A stretch of 29,720 nt of DNA from Dinochytrium kinnereticum (Eukaryota > Chytridiomycota > Chytridiomycetes > Chytridiales > Chytridiaceae). Of the stretch, positions 28,465 through 29,720 are shown one piece after another. The notes under the pieces are model-generated. The model ran no database searches and was not told where the DNA came from. It saw only the letters and a program-made list of their open reading frames with translations. Location: positions 1-29,720 of the forward strand of contig JADGJT010000295.1 in assembly GCA_027604005.1 (NCBI GenBank). Reading direction: 5' to 3'. Numbering within the stretch: the stretch's first letter is position 1; every line of letters starts with the position of its first letter. The position numbers and the translations under genes are program-made.

Positions 28465-29530
28465 GAATTGTGTCGAGATAAAGTGTACCCACTTCATGAC
28501 CTGCACCATCTAGCTTAAATAATATAGCATTTGGGAATTTTGCGATGTTTTGTAGAGCAGACTTGATGGGTACAGTAGTGTCTTGAACTCCATGCCAGAA
28601 TTCTACACCTTCTACGCGAGATGGGTCAAAAGGCAAAGCTCGGGTCTCAATCCTGTAATCAGCCAGGGGCCCAGCAATTCCCAACTGAAGCACCGTGCAG
28701 GTGTCATTCATATTAAACTCAAACTTCTCCTGACCTTGCATCAGCCAAGCCTGACACTCAGTGGGGGTGATGCCTGCATCCGCATTTCTGCCTTGTACAA
28801 TCTTAGACCACAAGGTTTTTGGCTTGAGAAGGCTCCTGAGCATTGGCACAATAAAGCAGCACCAGAGGAAGCTCCAATCACATGGAATTGTCTTACTTGA
28901 AGGTGGTCCGCGAGCTGCTTTAGGTCATTGGCGAATGTTGAGTATGTGTAGCCTGCATGGTGCGAGCTTCCACCATAGTTGGGACGCGTGGGCATGACTA
29001 GGAACAAATCGTTGCGCTCTGAGCCAATCCACATCCGGCCGGTTGAGAACTGTCCATGGACGAGGAAGACAGCGGGCTTGCCAACGACGCCATCAAGGTA
29101 GTATTCCAGATTTCGCCCATCTGCCAGTGTGAGTGAGTGGGCTACAAGGCCGCCTGCCCGGGCTGCTGAGAAAGGAGTCCGTGGAGGCATCGGGATGAAT
29201 GGCTGCTCTTTGATACGGCCTTCTAATGACGGCTCCATCTCTACGACAGTTCCAGGCAGGGGCTGGGAAAACGGCCGTTCTTCCCTTTTGACCAAACAAC
29301 TTCCAAGGAGCTGCCGATATTGGAACAACCACAATGAGGGCGTCGTCCTTCGACGCTCCGAGGTCATCAATGACAGAGTGTAGTCCCAATGGCTCTTCCT
29401 TTCCATCGAAAGCCAGCTTGTTCTTGTAGACTTTGAGTTGAGAGGAGTTGATGCCAGTCAAAATGGAAGCGTTCTTGAGATGGACTGCTTCTCGGAATTG
29501 GACGACGACGGTGGAAGAAAACAGAGACAT
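28440..29530 (-). pseudogene. Crinkler-like header plus alpha/beta-hydrolase, broken
   Basis: From the ATG at 29530 about 70 residues resemble the ubiquitin-like header of Crinkler proteins (AVHLKNASILTGINSSQLKV, then LGLHSVIDDL and DDALIVVVP), although the usual first strand is missing. A change of frame near 29260-29320 leads into an alpha/beta-hydrolase domain: PAVFLVHGQFSTGRMW (oxyanion region) and HVIGASSGAA with the nucleophile Ser in GxSxG. A second frame change near 28850 leads to GVEFWHGVQDTTVP (catalytic Asp) and DGAGHEVG (catalytic His). Between the nucleophile and the following helices much less sequence remains than the fold needs, so an internal deletion is likely. The triad residues all survive but not in one frame. 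I call it a pseudogene. Alternatives are assembly indels or unrecognised introns. The header assignment is tentative. Confidence 0.55.
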
Positions 29531-29720
29531 GGAAGAGACCGATGTTCCTTTGAACGGATGCGCCAATTTTTATTTTTAACAAAGAGTGAAAATGGCATCC
29601 AACCCACAACAACAACAGTCCTCCATGTCGTATCCTCCTTCTCCTCTCGTTTGGTTTCTGCTCTTGGACTCTGCGACTGGTCAGCCGTACAAGGGAACCA
29701 CTGCCTCATCCGTTTTACGC
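29531..29720. other. Window edge, no gene assigned
   Basis: The minus-strand upstream region of the broken hydrolase gene. Missing header residues could lie here in another frame, but I could not place them. Confidence 0.4.

Overview
The window looks like a chromosome-end segment from an early-diverging, flagellated (zoosporic) fungus, most likely a chytrid. Four things point there: spliceosomal introns of about 60-190 bp in compact genes; degenerate TTAGGG-type repeats at position 1 in the orientation expected of a left chromosome end; an apicortin gene (p25-alpha plus doublecortin domain), which among fungi is known only from zoosporic lineages; and a degraded gene with a Crinkler-like N-terminal header, a family expanded in chytrids. 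No taxonomic search could be run, so the placement is inference.

Layout. 1-2441: a truncated, mutated Ty1/copia element on the minus strand. Its integrase runs directly into the telomere-like repeats, and its PBS and 5' LTR are still recognisable. 2692-3498: an RMD5/GID2 ubiquitin-ligase pseudogene. 4029-4868: a secreted haem peroxidase. 5114-6244: an unknown membrane protein. 6630-7119: histone H2B (minus, one intron). 7780-11454 and 11937-15635: two tandem, intronless plasma-membrane-type Ca2+-ATPases (minus) sharing a near-identical 356-bp tract that suggests gene conversion. 16696-17673: a xylose-isomerase-like TIM barrel. 18031-20485: a multi-exon LRR / transmembrane / SAM receptor-like gene with an in-frame TAG inside the SAM region. 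21241-22541: a TspO/MBR-like membrane protein (minus, three exons). 23053-25298: a choline/ethanolamine phosphotransferase (minus, seven exons). 25839-26643: apicortin (plus, four exons), divergent from the phosphotransferase. 27166-28464: an F-box/LRR pseudogene. About 28440-29530: a broken Crinkler-header / alpha-beta hydrolase gene (minus).

The genes do not form a pathway. The housekeeping genes in the middle (H2B, Ca2+ pumps, phospholipid synthesis) are intact, while decayed genes cluster at the two ends. The candidates most worth following are the apicortin gene, the two Ca2+-ATPases (conversion tract, two conserved prolines lost in one copy, and a conserved amphipathic tail that may bind calmodulin), the retroelement-telomere junction, and the possible Crinkler-header/hydrolase fusion.
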